This document shows, in pieces, positions 27,360 to 37,082 of a DNA stretch of 64,000 bases; position 1 is the stretch's first letter, and every line of letters begins with the position of its first letter. The DNA is from a bacterium 1XD42-54 (GTDB lineage Bacteria; Bacillota; Clostridia; Lachnospirales; Lachnospiraceae), in assembly GCA_003612585.1 (NCBI GenBank), contig RAZH01000014.1, positions 1 through 64,000 on the forward strand. The letters are read 5' to 3'. Position numbers and translations under genes: made by a program. Under the pieces are notes generated by a model. The model was given only the letters and a program-made list of their open reading frames with translations, was not told the origin of the DNA and ran no database searches.

Positions 27360-29015
27360 TCATGATTTAATAAGAACATATTTTGAGGATTTACCTTTAC
27401 CAATCATATCGATAATATTCTCTTTCCGCATTTTATCAATGGTTGCTCTGGCCTGCTGCTTTGTAAATCCGCAAAGTTCCTGGATCGATACATTTGTAAT
27501 GGTACCATTCGTTTCCAAATAATCCACGATCATCTGTTTTGCCTTAATATACTGGACAACCTTATCACGCGTATATTGCACATCTGATTTTACCATCTCA
27601 TATACTCTGGCAGTCAGCATATATTCTTTACCGACAGTTTCTATCAATCCCAATTTTACCAGATTAAGGCAACATTTCCTTGTGTCTTCTAAAGACAACT
27701 GCACCAGATCCTTTGCGTCAGACAACTTGATCTGCTTATTTTCTGTTACATATCTCAAAATCATTAACTCCGCTAATGATAAAATAATTTGCTTTTTCTC
27801 TTGCTCAGCAACAACAAATTTTACAAAAGACATATCTTCAACCGAACTGCGGAGCGTCAAAGAAACAGCATCACTAAATACATGATATTCTGGGTAAGGT
27901 TTTCCCATAGATACCATTTCCCGGTAAATAATATCCACACCCTGTCCTGTTCGCTGCACATATTTTAAATGCTGTAACGTCTCCGCAATTAGTTTGTTCC
28001 GAGGAGCCGAAGGATGTGTAATGATATTATTCTCCGTGATACCATCCAAAAAGCCACCTGGATTCTCGATCACAATTTTATCCGGGTAATGCTTTACATA
28101 TACAGCACTCATACTCTGATAGTCCCTGTGGGACATTGCATTTAACAATGCTTCCTGAAATACTTTTTCCGAAAAATCCGCTATCTCCAACCGGAACAGT
28201 CCAATCTGAACATTTAAAATCCGGTTATCGTTTTGTATAATTTCTGTAAGTCGATCTAAGACTGATACGATCGGCTGCCGCAAATCAAGACGTGCATCAT
28301 ATTCTTCTAGATTATCTGCACTGTAATGTAAATAAATCACTTCTGCTGACGGCAATAATCTGCTTATGGATGACTGTTTTCCTACAAATAACAGTCCAGC
28401 AACTGTCAGCTTTTCGATTTTTCCATCTGCTTTTATCAATCCAAGATCCCGCAAAAATGCAAAATCTTCAGAATCCGGGAGTGTTGATTTTGGATCACGA
28501 ACCCTGAGTTTCTCTTTCAGCGAATATACTTCCAACAGATTTACATCTTCCAGAGTGCTGTCTGCAACGATCTTTGAAGAGAAATCTGGAATATGTTCTC
28601 CATAGAATCGATTGCTCATTTCATCCGGAAAAAACGGTTTCGAGTTTTTTCCTAAACGCTTCAAAAAACGTCCATCTGTCGTTCCGTATGTTTTTCCGTC
28701 AGGCTTCACTGTTAACGCAAGAACTTTCATCCCTTGATAGGCGATCTCCTCGATCTCCACAAATAATGACGGTCTTGTTTTGTCATAAATGGATTCAATC
28801 AGATTCTGAGTATCGTATTTTTCACAGCCCGTAACAGTACCATTATCTTCAACACCAAAATAAACGGTTCCACCGACCGCATTAGAAAAAGCAATCAGTT
28901 CATCAACCGCAAGCTGAACCCGTTCTCGCATATTGGAAGCTTTCTTCCAGCTTTTGAATTCTACTGTAAGAGTTTCTCCCTTTTGGAGAATATCTTTAAA
29001 TTCTTGTTCGTTCAT
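27360..29015 (-). CDS. AlbA_2/Schlafen-type ATP-binding regulator
   Basis: About 551 aa. Residues 1-130 form an AlbA_2 putative nucleic-acid-binding domain (LTVEFKSWKKASNMRERV, then AFSNAVGGTVYFGVEDNG). The middle holds an HATPase_c_4-like domain (ALLNAMSHRDYQSMSAVYV, then IENPGGFLDGITE). The C-terminus has winged-helix segments ending KQQARATIDKMRKENIIDM. Related proteins are regulators or have been found in defence islands. The start could be ATG 29027, but that codon abuts AAGGA, so 29015 is preferred. It follows the 591-aa gene by about 50 bases on the same strand and is probably the last gene of the Dnd operon. Confidence 0.7.
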   Translation of the reverse strand: MNEQEFKDILQKGETLTVEFKSWKKASNMRERVQLAVDELIAFSNAVGGTVYFGVEDNGTVTGCEKYDTQNLIESIYDKTRPSLFVEIEEIAYQGMKVLALTVKPDGKTYGTTDGRFLKRLGKNSKPFFPDEMSNRFYGEHIPDFSSKIVADSTLEDVNLLEVYSLKEKLRVRDPKSTLPDSEDFAFLRDLGLIKADGKIEKLTVAGLLFVGKQSSISRLLPSAEVIYLHYSADNLEEYDARLDLRQPIVSVLDRLTEIIQNDNRILNVQIGLFRLEIADFSEKVFQEALLNAMSHRDYQSMSAVYVKHYPDKIVIENPGGFLDGITENNIITHPSAPRNKLIAETLQHLKYVQRTGQGVDIIYREMVSMGKPYPEYHVFSDAVSLTLRSSVEDMSFVKFVVAEQEKKQIILSLAELMILRYVTENKQIKLSDAKDLVQLSLEDTRKCCLNLVKLGLIETVGKEYMLTARVYEMVKSDVQYTRDKVVQYIKAKQMIVDYLETNGTITNVSIQELCGFTKQQARATIDKMRKENIIDMIGKGKSSKYVLIKS

Positions 29016-29068
29016 ATAGCTTACCATTCCTTGCTTCTGCTTCTTTTGTTATACAACTAACTACATTA

Positions 29069-30844
29069 TTATTCATCTAAATCTTCGTAGATAATCTGAA
29101 CATCATCAAAATCCAAGAGACTATCATGAATTTCTGGGATCCGGTCTAACGAATACATCGAGATGGGATTCATTATCACATCCATAAACTCTTCCGGATT
29201 ATTTCGTTCCAAAGTTAATATATTCGATATATCCTCAATACTAATAACAGCCACATCGCTACTCATAGAAAAATAACTGGTACCAGTAATTATCATATAT
29301 ATTATTTCCTTTATCTCATGTCTGCTTTGAACTAGTTTTTCTCTTTTTAAATTCGAAAACAGAAGATTTTCATCTTTTGTTATCGCCTCTTTACAGCGAG
29401 AAATCTGAATATTTGCTTTTTCAATAGTCTTAAATGCTTTCCAAAGCTGATAAGGTTTTCTACCAGAATGTGCTGTCTTTACTTGTCCAAGAATCACCTT
29501 GCCATCTTTCCATGCGACTAAAGCAAAATCTGTATTTTTAACCTTTATGCTTGATGATAATGCTGTCCAACCAGAGCATCGAAATCTTTGTTTCACGCAT
29601 GTTTCCAAAACACTTTTTCCGAAGTAATTTACTTCCTCTCCTAATTCTGATTTTCTTTGATTAAATATAATATCTCTTAAATCTTCAAAAATATTATAAT
29701 CCGTATCAAACAAACTCGAAAAAAGATATATCTGAGATTTTACCTTAAAATACGGTCTGTCCATTCCAATAAACTTATAAGAATCCTGAATACCTATAAA
29801 CTCTAATATTCTTTGGAAATCCATATTTGACATATCTTTTCCAAAACAGCAGTTTCTTTTTATATCATTTATTTGAATAACCCCATATCCTTGATTACTC
29901 AAAAGAATAACGAACAAATATTCAATATACAAATATAACAGCACAGAGACAAGATATATTCCTGTTTGATATTTTTTAGAACGGCAAATTAAAAAGTCCA
30001 AATATGTTTCAGATGTTAGCTGATTTTTCACCATTGAAATAATCCACTCTTTTTCATCTGCAGCAATATTCATGATGAAACACTTTTTACAGACATAGCA
30101 CTTATAATATTCAAAGATTTCTGGTTCCGGAATAGTTTTCTCAGCTCTTTTACTCCATGCTAAAAGATTATACTCAGAACCCAACTTAATTCCATATGAA
30201 TAATCTATGTCCTTAATACCGATCTCGAACACCATCTTGCCATCCTTAAAATCAGTAGCAAGTATTTCTTCAGACAAATAAGAAATAGCTTCATAACGTT
30301 CGTACATGCACCCTATTTCCATAGCTAATAAATAAACAACTTCCAATACATGTACCTTTTCTATAACGATGGCATCAGGTATCAATATTAAGTTGTATTC
30401 ATCTTTACAATCTATATTACCCCAAATAGCGAATGCATTTTTAATTAATATATCTTTAGGGTATCTTACTAAACCACCCTTCATCAAAGAAAATTGGTTT
30501 AAACATGTCATAAACATAAATATCGAATCAAAATTTTTTCTAATCGTTTCCTTTATCGTATCATTTACTTTACGAAACTTATTCATAACATAGTCCGTAA
30601 ACAATGCCAAATTACTAATCATCTCTGTTGGATACTGTTTTTGAATATCCTGTACTAATGCAATTTTTTGATCATCTGACAAAGCATTGTTACCCAGTAT
30701 TTTCCAAAGCAACTTTTGTGCAAGAAAAGAGTCATACGATACCTTTGATATATTCTTTTTTATATATGAAATCACTTCGTCTTGAGTAATAGTCGAATCA
30801 TCACTTAATAATTCTTTAATTTTTCTAATGATACCATTTTCCAT
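29069..30844 (-). CDS. 591-aa protein with a possible PD-(D/E)XK-like core, Dnd-linked
   Basis: Not recognised as a named family. Residues 1-240 look mostly helical. CYVCKKC (249-255) is a Cys cluster that could bind zinc. Residues about 296-316 are strongly hydrophobic. Residues 401-500 resemble a PD-(D/E)XK nuclease core: helix GEEVNYFGKSVLE, then NTDFALVAWKDGKVILGQVK with D439 and Q454-x-K456 in the D...(E/Q)xK pattern, then a helix LWKAFKTIEKANIQISRC as in related nucleases. Q replaces the usual E. It lies 22 bases after dndA on the same strand, so it is likely co-expressed. It could be a phosphorothioation-sensitive restriction effector; this is inference. Confidence 0.6.
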   Translation of the reverse strand: MENGIIRKIKELLSDDSTITQDEVISYIKKNISKVSYDSFLAQKLLWKILGNNALSDDQKIALVQDIQKQYPTEMISNLALFTDYVMNKFRKVNDTIKETIRKNFDSIFMFMTCLNQFSLMKGGLVRYPKDILIKNAFAIWGNIDCKDEYNLILIPDAIVIEKVHVLEVVYLLAMEIGCMYERYEAISYLSEEILATDFKDGKMVFEIGIKDIDYSYGIKLGSEYNLLAWSKRAEKTIPEPEIFEYYKCYVCKKCFIMNIAADEKEWIISMVKNQLTSETYLDFLICRSKKYQTGIYLVSVLLYLYIEYLFVILLSNQGYGVIQINDIKRNCCFGKDMSNMDFQRILEFIGIQDSYKFIGMDRPYFKVKSQIYLFSSLFDTDYNIFEDLRDIIFNQRKSELGEEVNYFGKSVLETCVKQRFRCSGWTALSSSIKVKNTDFALVAWKDGKVILGQVKTAHSGRKPYQLWKAFKTIEKANIQISRCKEAITKDENLLFSNLKREKLVQSRHEIKEIIYMIITGTSYFSMSSDVAVISIEDISNILTLERNNPEEFMDVIMNPISMYSLDRIPEIHDSLLDFDDVQIIYEDLDE

Positions 30845-30866
30845 TGATTTTTCATATTCCTAGCAG

Positions 30867-32018
30867 TTATATGGCAAACTGTTTTACTGCATTCAGTAAA
30901 TAACCCATGTTCTTTTGGAATTCCTCTAATGAAATATTAGCTCCCCAGCTAATACGTACCGATTCTTCAATCTCATTCACCGGAATTCCCATTGCTTCCA
31001 AAACATAGCTTGGCGAATAACTCTTTGAAGTACATGCCGAACCATTTGAAATACTACAATACTGCTTGCTCGAAATCATAAGAGCTTCTGACATTACCCC
31101 TGGGAAACGAATATTAACCGTACTATCTACACAATAATTCTGATCACCATTAAAATAATGTTCTACACCCGATTGCTTTAATAAATTTACCAATTCCGCC
31201 TTGATGCTTTTCATAGAAATACAGTTAATCTGATATTCCTTTTCTGCAAATTCGCATGCCATACCGCATCCAACAACTAAGGCAACTGGAATTGTACCAG
31301 GACGGATACCATGTTCTTGCTGTCCACCATACATTATAGATTTTACAGGTGGTAATTTATATCGTCTTTTTCTAAGTACAAGCACTCCGATGCCTTGTGG
31401 CCCACTCAACTTATGAGCACTAAATGACAGCATATCATATTTAAGTCTTCGAATTTCGTCTACAAGCTTTCCACAGCTCTGTGTCGCATCTACATGAAAA
31501 AATACGTTCTTGCCTTCTAAAAATTCTCCAATTTCTTCTACAGGTTGAATAATCCCCGTCTCATTATTAACGTGCATAATGCTTACAAGAAGTGTATCTT
31601 CTCTAATCAACTCAATAACCTGTTTTGGATCAATACGCCCAGATGCATTGGGGTTTACAATATCTATTTCATATCCTCTCTTCTGCATTGCTTTTACAGT
31701 CTCTAATACCGCTTTGTGCTCAATTCCAGTCGTGATAATATGCTTCTTACCACTTTGATTCGAATATTCATCTAATCCCTGAATAGCAATATTATTGCTT
31801 TCTGTTGCACCACTTGTAAAGAAAACTTCAGATGAAGTTATCCCAAGAAGGGATGCCACCTGCTTTCTGGCATTCTCGACCAGAATTCTGGCATTCTCCC
31901 CATGGTCATGAGTTCTGCTATCCGCATTTCCATATGAATTTCTATATACATCGATCATCACATCAAGAACTCTAGGATCTATCGGCGCCGACGCGTTATA
32001 ATCAAGATATATTCCCAT
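30867..32018 (-). CDS. dndA: DndA cysteine desulfurase
   Basis: A 383-aa aminotransferase class V enzyme. The PLP lysine is in SFSAHKLSGPQGIG, and the catalytic Cys loop is SNGSACTSKSYSPSYVLE. It takes sulfur from L-cysteine and supplies it, with DndC, for the phosphorothioate bond. Here dndA is the last core gene of the cluster, with its start overlapping the dndE stop by one base (TAATG). Many Dnd systems lack their own DndA and borrow IscS, so this island is self-sufficient. An IscS/NifS housekeeping role is unlikely given the context. Confidence 0.85.
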   Translation of the reverse strand: MGIYLDYNASAPIDPRVLDVMIDVYRNSYGNADSRTHDHGENARILVENARKQVASLLGITSSEVFFTSGATESNNIAIQGLDEYSNQSGKKHIITTGIEHKAVLETVKAMQKRGYEIDIVNPNASGRIDPKQVIELIREDTLLVSIMHVNNETGIIQPVEEIGEFLEGKNVFFHVDATQSCGKLVDEIRRLKYDMLSFSAHKLSGPQGIGVLVLRKRRYKLPPVKSIMYGGQQEHGIRPGTIPVALVVGCGMACEFAEKEYQINCISMKSIKAELVNLLKQSGVEHYFNGDQNYCVDSTVNIRFPGVMSEALMISSKQYCSISNGSACTSKSYSPSYVLEAMGIPVNEIEESVRISWGANISLEEFQKNMGYLLNAVKQFAI

Positions 32019-32401
32019 TACTGCTCCCCAATTCCCAAATTTATTAAATCATCTAAGTTCTTTATAAAATTAGTTCCTGAAAGATGTGCTATTCCTCTCT
32101 CCAAATGGAGTTTGAAATATTTGGCTAACGTTTCTTCATCTGTTGGAAGTCCCATTTTAATGCACCAAGCTTTCATAAGCGCATCATACAAATCGCTGTA
32201 TTCTCCGGCAAACGTATACCAGGACATTTCAACATTACTATCTGCAATTATTGGAACATCCGTCGGCATCGTATATTCACCCAGAGAATAACAAAAAGCC
32301 CACCTGCAAAGCACGTTCCAGTTTTTAATTCCTGTTTTTCCTTTCAATCTACTGAGTCTATCCTTAGATTGATTAGACAGTTTTATCTGTTTTACTAACA
32401 T
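32018..32401 (-). CDS. dndE: DndE, DNA phosphorothioation protein
   Basis: A 127-aa protein with IKLSNQSKDRLSRLKGKTGI, then KNWNVLCRWAFCYSLGE, the conserved start of DndE. DndE forms a tetramer that binds nicked DNA and joins the DndCDE modification complex. Its length fits the family. It starts at 32401, eleven bases after the dndD stop. Confidence 0.9.
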   Translation of the reverse strand: MLVKQIKLSNQSKDRLSRLKGKTGIKNWNVLCRWAFCYSLGEYTMPTDVPIIADSNVEMSWYTFAGEYSDLYDALMKAWCIKMGLPTDEETLAKYFKLHLERGIAHLSGTNFIKNLDDLINLGIGEQ

Positions 32402-32412
32402 GCATTTTTCCT

Positions 32413-34353
32413 CTAAAACAAATATCCTTTTCTGATTGTTGTTTTCATATTTTCATCATCAAAAATAAGCGCAAACTCATCACCGATACTTGGTTTCATT
32501 AATTCGTAATACTTATGATCAATTTCCGAATCTGTTGATAGAATAATAGTCTGATCACTAGCATTTGGAAAATATGTCGTAATAAGCGCTTCCCTATGAA
32601 TGGAATCAAGACGTGATAATGGTGTATCAATAATAACTGGTAGTTTCTTCTTTGAACAAATCGCTAATGCCCAAAGCAGAGATATAACCATTAATTGTTT
32701 TTCACCAGCAGACAACTTCTTTTTTTCTACCTCTTCGCCTAACCCGTTTAAATAATGCAAATCTAGCGTGGTAGAATCCATTTGGATTTCTTCAATCAAA
32801 TGTTTCTTAAATGCAAGTTTTCTATAACATTCCGTCATTGTTTTAGCCAATATATCTGTTTTTTGCTCTTGAAGACGAATTCGATATCTGTTAATGATTT
32901 CCATTGCCATATGAGCATACTTAACAGTACGTTTGCCATCATCACTTGTTTCCATTGATGAAAGGACCTGTTCTGCCACTTTGCTAAATTCTGTTTCTGC
33001 AATCATCGCCGCACCATGCAATGTTGTTCGTTTCTGTTGCAATGATTCCAGATTTACTTCTTCAGTTATAATTTCCTTTTCAATTTCTTTTATGCGCTTA
33101 AAAATTCTATTCAGTGCCTTCTCATCAATATCAACAGATAAATAATTGTCTATTTCATCTACCTTGTGTTGACTGGCGTTTCTTCTTCTCATCTGCTCTT
33201 TTGTATGAGAAACACATTCATTCAACTCATAAGAATTTAATCTATGTATCTGATAGAGAACTGTATCAGACAATTTATATATTTCTTCCTGTTTCTGTGC
33301 ATCATTATCGGCCTGTACATAATTAATGAATGAGCTAATAGTTGCTTCCGCATCTGGATATTTTATAATAAAATCTTTATAGAGATTCTTAACCTTATTG
33401 GTTGCAATTACAGACGTTTTATATGCTTGTTCAAGATTACCCTGATCCTCAATATCCCTTAATAATGATGATACAAGTCGCAATGGCATTGCTCCTGCTG
33501 CTTGTTCCAGAAAATCATCTTCATACCGTTCAAGCAAGGCAAGCTGCTCCGATCTTTGACGCATAAGATCATGTCTTTGCTCTACGATATCTCCGCCCTT
33601 AATAGCATATTCAGCATTTTTCTTTTCCACTTCCAAACGCAAATCTTCGATTTTTTCTATCACTCGCTGTATTTCATCATCGGTTGCTTTTAAATCATCG
33701 ATAGCACTTTCTTTTTTTTGCCTTAATTGTTCCAGATAAATCAAATCTTGATCTTCTGAAGCAGCCGAACTCAGCCTTGTAATAATTCTGCCTAAATCGT
33801 TATTTATCAAATCGAGAACAGAAATGCCTAACAATGCCTTTATAGATTCCTTCATCTGATCATTAGTATTTTCAACAGCGAGTTCAGCTATTTTTTCACC
33901 GTCAAAAAAGAAAAAATTCGACAACGCACTTGGAAGAATATTCTCAACAAACATTGGCCAATTTTCAGTCAAGAAACCATTATCGATGCCGTTTTTCTTT
34001 ACCCAAATTTTTTCTCGTATTCTCTGTGTATTGCCGTCCCATTCTCTATGAACAAGATATGTTTCCTCATCAGACATATCTAATGAAAATTCCAGCTCTA
34101 CATACGTATACTTTGTACCGTCTGCCTTATTTACGTATGATTTTAAATACTGACCATACGTTTTATATTTACTTTCAGTATATGCAAATGAATTTGAGCC
34201 ATATAATCCAAGTAGAACAGCCTCCAAAAAGGTGGTTTTTCCTCGACCATTCATGCCTCCGATTAATACTACTGGTTTTTCACCATGGAACTCAAATTGA
34301 TTTGTTGATGCATATACTCCGAAGTTATGCATAATCAATTTTTTTAAAATCAT
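32413..34353 (-). CDS. dndD: DndD, SMC/Rad50-like ATPase
   Basis: A 646-aa ATPase with an N-terminal Walker A (GGMNGRGKTTFLEAVLLG), a long central coiled coil (about residues 180-480), an ABC signature (LSAGEKQLMVISLLWALA) and Walker B (LPVIIDTPLSRLD). DndD provides the ATP-driven DNA handling of the phosphorothioation complex. It overlaps dndC by four bases. Confidence 0.92.
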   Translation of the reverse strand: MILKKLIMHNFGVYASTNQFEFHGEKPVVLIGGMNGRGKTTFLEAVLLGLYGSNSFAYTESKYKTYGQYLKSYVNKADGTKYTYVELEFSLDMSDEETYLVHREWDGNTQRIREKIWVKKNGIDNGFLTENWPMFVENILPSALSNFFFFDGEKIAELAVENTNDQMKESIKALLGISVLDLINNDLGRIITRLSSAASEDQDLIYLEQLRQKKESAIDDLKATDDEIQRVIEKIEDLRLEVEKKNAEYAIKGGDIVEQRHDLMRQRSEQLALLERYEDDFLEQAAGAMPLRLVSSLLRDIEDQGNLEQAYKTSVIATNKVKNLYKDFIIKYPDAEATISSFINYVQADNDAQKQEEIYKLSDTVLYQIHRLNSYELNECVSHTKEQMRRRNASQHKVDEIDNYLSVDIDEKALNRIFKRIKEIEKEIITEEVNLESLQQKRTTLHGAAMIAETEFSKVAEQVLSSMETSDDGKRTVKYAHMAMEIINRYRIRLQEQKTDILAKTMTECYRKLAFKKHLIEEIQMDSTTLDLHYLNGLGEEVEKKKLSAGEKQLMVISLLWALAICSKKKLPVIIDTPLSRLDSIHREALITTYFPNASDQTIILSTDSEIDHKYYELMKPSIGDEFALIFDDENMKTTIRKGYLF

Positions 34354-35945
34354 TCTGTTGCATCCCCATCTTCTTCATCGTCATCATCTTCATTCAGATA
34401 ATCATATCTTCCATCCAATGCCAACGGATTATATTTCCCGCCTAAGTCCTTTTTACGTACTATACGATCCATGTAATACTGTGTAGCATCATCCTCATCC
34501 TTATAAAATGTATTTTTGATGCAATTTTCAAGTGTGTCAGTAATACCTTTTCGCTTATTCAGGCTACTTGCTTGATTTTCAATATCAATCAAAGTGTATG
34601 CTAGTTCAAATGCCAATGTTTCACCAGGATATTGTTCATCAGTTACTTCTTTGACAACTTCTTCCAAGATATCCCACTCCTCTTTCCTAAAAGCTTCTGA
34701 GCCAACCCATTCCGGATCTTCGAATTTCTTACCTGTCACATCTTCGTATATGCCTGGTAACGCGTCATCAAATTCATGTTTATCAAAAACCCATATTCTT
34801 CTTATGCATCTGAGTTCAGGAAGCGTAATTAATTCCAGATCAGCAAACTCTTCTGGCCCATTCTCATTAATATCCTTTTGAATTTCCAGTAATTCCCTTA
34901 ACCAACTCATACGCCATTCTTTTAAATATGGACCGTGATGCAATTGTTTGTAAGAACCTTGAAGAAATCCTTGCATTTTTCTAAAACTTCTTCTCTCTCT
35001 ATCCTTTTCCTCGTCTCCAAAACGGCTACGGAATTCCAAAAGTGGTGTCATCCATGCTTTCTCATCATCGTTTGCTATCATCGCTTCCATGGATTTATCC
35101 TTTTCAACCATAGTACAAACCCAACATCCAAAACGACTTTTTCCACAGCTTGGTAATCCTTTTTCAACCATCATAGGACATTCATTATCAGCTGTTGCAC
35201 CTTTATAAAGAGTCAATAAATCTGTATTGGAATACCCCCAAGGATTTCTATACTGCATAAGAAAAACCCAAACATCATTATCATTCCAATCTTCTAATGG
35301 AGAAAAAACTAATTCGTTTGCCATTGACGGATTTGGACTAAGCAATTCTCGCACACGCTTTTTTTCATAATATGCCATGGTCTTAGCTCGTCTTGCACTC
35401 TCTGCTTTTCTGGTTCCGATAACCAGAATTATTTCGCCGTGTTCTGCAATCTGTTCTTTGACGAATTTATTCACTGGTTGTATCTTTAAACGATCAGTAC
35501 ACCATCTTAATTTTTTTCTAGGAAATGGATAGCCTCTTCCAAGCAGATTTACCCAAAAAGTATTATCTGTTTCTGGGGTTAATCTATGCGTAACAAACGG
35601 TAACCCCGACTGATTTGATCTCATTGTCATTATTTCGAGGGAATTTTCAACCCATTTTGAAATAACAGGTGATTCAACCATCGTATCAGTGTTGATAACA
35701 TGGATTTTTTTTGCATTCTTCAAACGTTCTTCCGGTAATTCTTCGATTGCTAACCAAACCAGTTGTAAAGTTGCTGTACTATCTTTTCCACCTGAATATC
35801 CGATTACCCATGGAATATCATCAGCAAGATACAAATTTCTTATGGTTTCTTTTAACCCCTCAACAGTCTCTTTATTTATTGTAACTCCTTGTTTATTTGC
35901 TTCGCAGCTTAAACACTTTTCTGCCATTGCTTCTCTCCTAGACAT
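34350..35945 (-). CDS. dndC: DndC, ATP-pyrophosphatase (PAPS-reductase-like)
   Basis: A 531-aa protein. The PP-loop is GYSGGKDSTATLQL, and four cysteines in CPMM...SCGKSRFGCWVC bind the Fe-S cluster typical of DndC. It activates the DNA backbone or sulfur carrier by adenylation during phosphorothioate formation. It overlaps dndB by eight bases. The start region contains two further Cys (CLSCEANK). Confidence 0.93.
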   Translation of the reverse strand: MSRREAMAEKCLSCEANKQGVTINKETVEGLKETIRNLYLADDIPWVIGYSGGKDSTATLQLVWLAIEELPEERLKNAKKIHVINTDTMVESPVISKWVENSLEIMTMRSNQSGLPFVTHRLTPETDNTFWVNLLGRGYPFPRKKLRWCTDRLKIQPVNKFVKEQIAEHGEIILVIGTRKAESARRAKTMAYYEKKRVRELLSPNPSMANELVFSPLEDWNDNDVWVFLMQYRNPWGYSNTDLLTLYKGATADNECPMMVEKGLPSCGKSRFGCWVCTMVEKDKSMEAMIANDDEKAWMTPLLEFRSRFGDEEKDRERRSFRKMQGFLQGSYKQLHHGPYLKEWRMSWLRELLEIQKDINENGPEEFADLELITLPELRCIRRIWVFDKHEFDDALPGIYEDVTGKKFEDPEWVGSEAFRKEEWDILEEVVKEVTDEQYPGETLAFELAYTLIDIENQASSLNKRKGITDTLENCIKNTFYKDEDDATQYYMDRIVRKKDLGGKYNPLALDGRYDYLNEDDDDEEDGDATE

Positions 35946-37011
35946 TTATACTTTCTAAATATCGCTTCTCCTTCAGTTTTTCTTCTGGCAGAAGTGGAAT
36001 ACCCAGTTCTTTTTTTATCTGGTTAGCTGTTAATAGTATTGCTTTATTACTCGTAAGAATTTTTCCATCAGATCTGATTACTCTATACTTCCAAATATCA
36101 GCACTTCTTTTCCAATCAATAGTTCTTAACCCACTTAACATTTCTTTCATATCAACATCCTGATTGTCAAAAAAATAAGCACCGACATTTCCTAGCGCTT
36201 GTATTACAACACCTTGTGTTACAATATAATTTTCTCGCAAATCAACTTTAGATATTTCTTTTCTTACGAGTTCGTTCCATTGTACGATATTGTCTGCAAC
36301 ATACTTCCAATAATCAACTAATAATTCCTGTACTTCTTCATCTATACGTTTCCCAGCTACCATTCTTTTAATAGAACTGTAAAATGTATTTAATGTGAAC
36401 AAATTGGAAGAATACTTTCCCAAATTATCTTTTTCCTTATCCGTATAATCATTTAAAAACTCTACTCGAGAAACAACATTTCTAGTGATTACCGCAAGTT
36501 CATCTCTTGAATCATATAACTCCGAAATAGAATTTGACGTTTTTACTGCATGCTTATTAAGATCTGTAAAAATTTGCTGACTCCTTGACAGCCCTGAATC
36601 TTCATACAATACAACGGAAATCGTTTCACTTCCTAATTCAGGTTCCTCATTTAATGCATCAATAATGGCAGCTTTCCGATGTTGTCCGTCATTGATTAAA
36701 AATTTAGCATCCATCGAGACTTCCAAAATTCCAATATCAGCACCATCATGGCTTTGTACAAACTGAAATTCTCCATCTATAGATGCAGCTAATGCAGAAA
36801 AAACATAAGAATCCCTATTTTCTGTAATATAACGACTTATGACAGGAATTCTACTTTCATTTAATTTTCTTTGAGCTCGATATTCTGGAAGTACATATTC
36901 TTCTTCATTCGGAAATAGTCTTGTAAGCATTCTCAATGGTATCATTGCAATATAATATTCTCTTCCAGCTTGAATGCCTCTCACAACAGGAAACTTATAT
37001 ACGAAATCCAT
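35938..37011 (-). CDS. dndB: DndB, regulator of the phosphorothioation operon
   Basis: A 357-aa DGQHR-domain protein (INDGQHRKAAIIDAL). In Salmonella the homologue represses the modification operon by binding a palindromic promoter site. A perfect palindrome sits 21 bases upstream of this start codon (37033-37067), so autoregulation is likely here too. It is the first gene of the dndBCDEA block, after the dptFGH block. Confidence 0.9.
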   Translation of the reverse strand: MDFVYKFPVVRGIQAGREYYIAMIPLRMLTRLFPNEEEYVLPEYRAQRKLNESRIPVISRYITENRDSYVFSALAASIDGEFQFVQSHDGADIGILEVSMDAKFLINDGQHRKAAIIDALNEEPELGSETISVVLYEDSGLSRSQQIFTDLNKHAVKTSNSISELYDSRDELAVITRNVVSRVEFLNDYTDKEKDNLGKYSSNLFTLNTFYSSIKRMVAGKRIDEEVQELLVDYWKYVADNIVQWNELVRKEISKVDLRENYIVTQGVVIQALGNVGAYFFDNQDVDMKEMLSGLRTIDWKRSADIWKYRVIRSDGKILTSNKAILLTANQIKKELGIPLLPEEKLKEKRYLESINV

Positions 37012-37032
37012 CCTCGCACCCCCAAAGCAAAA

Positions 37033-37067
37033 GTGATATACTTACGTATTCTACGTAAGTATATCAC
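37033..37067 (-). promoter_or_regulatory. Perfect palindrome, likely DndB operator
   Basis: GTGATATACTTACGTA (37033-37048) and its exact complement (37052-37067) are separated by three bases, in the 71-base gap between dptH and dndB. It contains TACG-N7-CGTA; the published Salmonella DndB site, as I recall it, is TACG-N10-CGTA. It could be an operator for DndB or for an internal promoter that separates modification from restriction expression. It has no T-run, so it is not a terminator. Confidence 0.7.
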
Positions 37068-37082
37068 CTCGAATATTATGCG

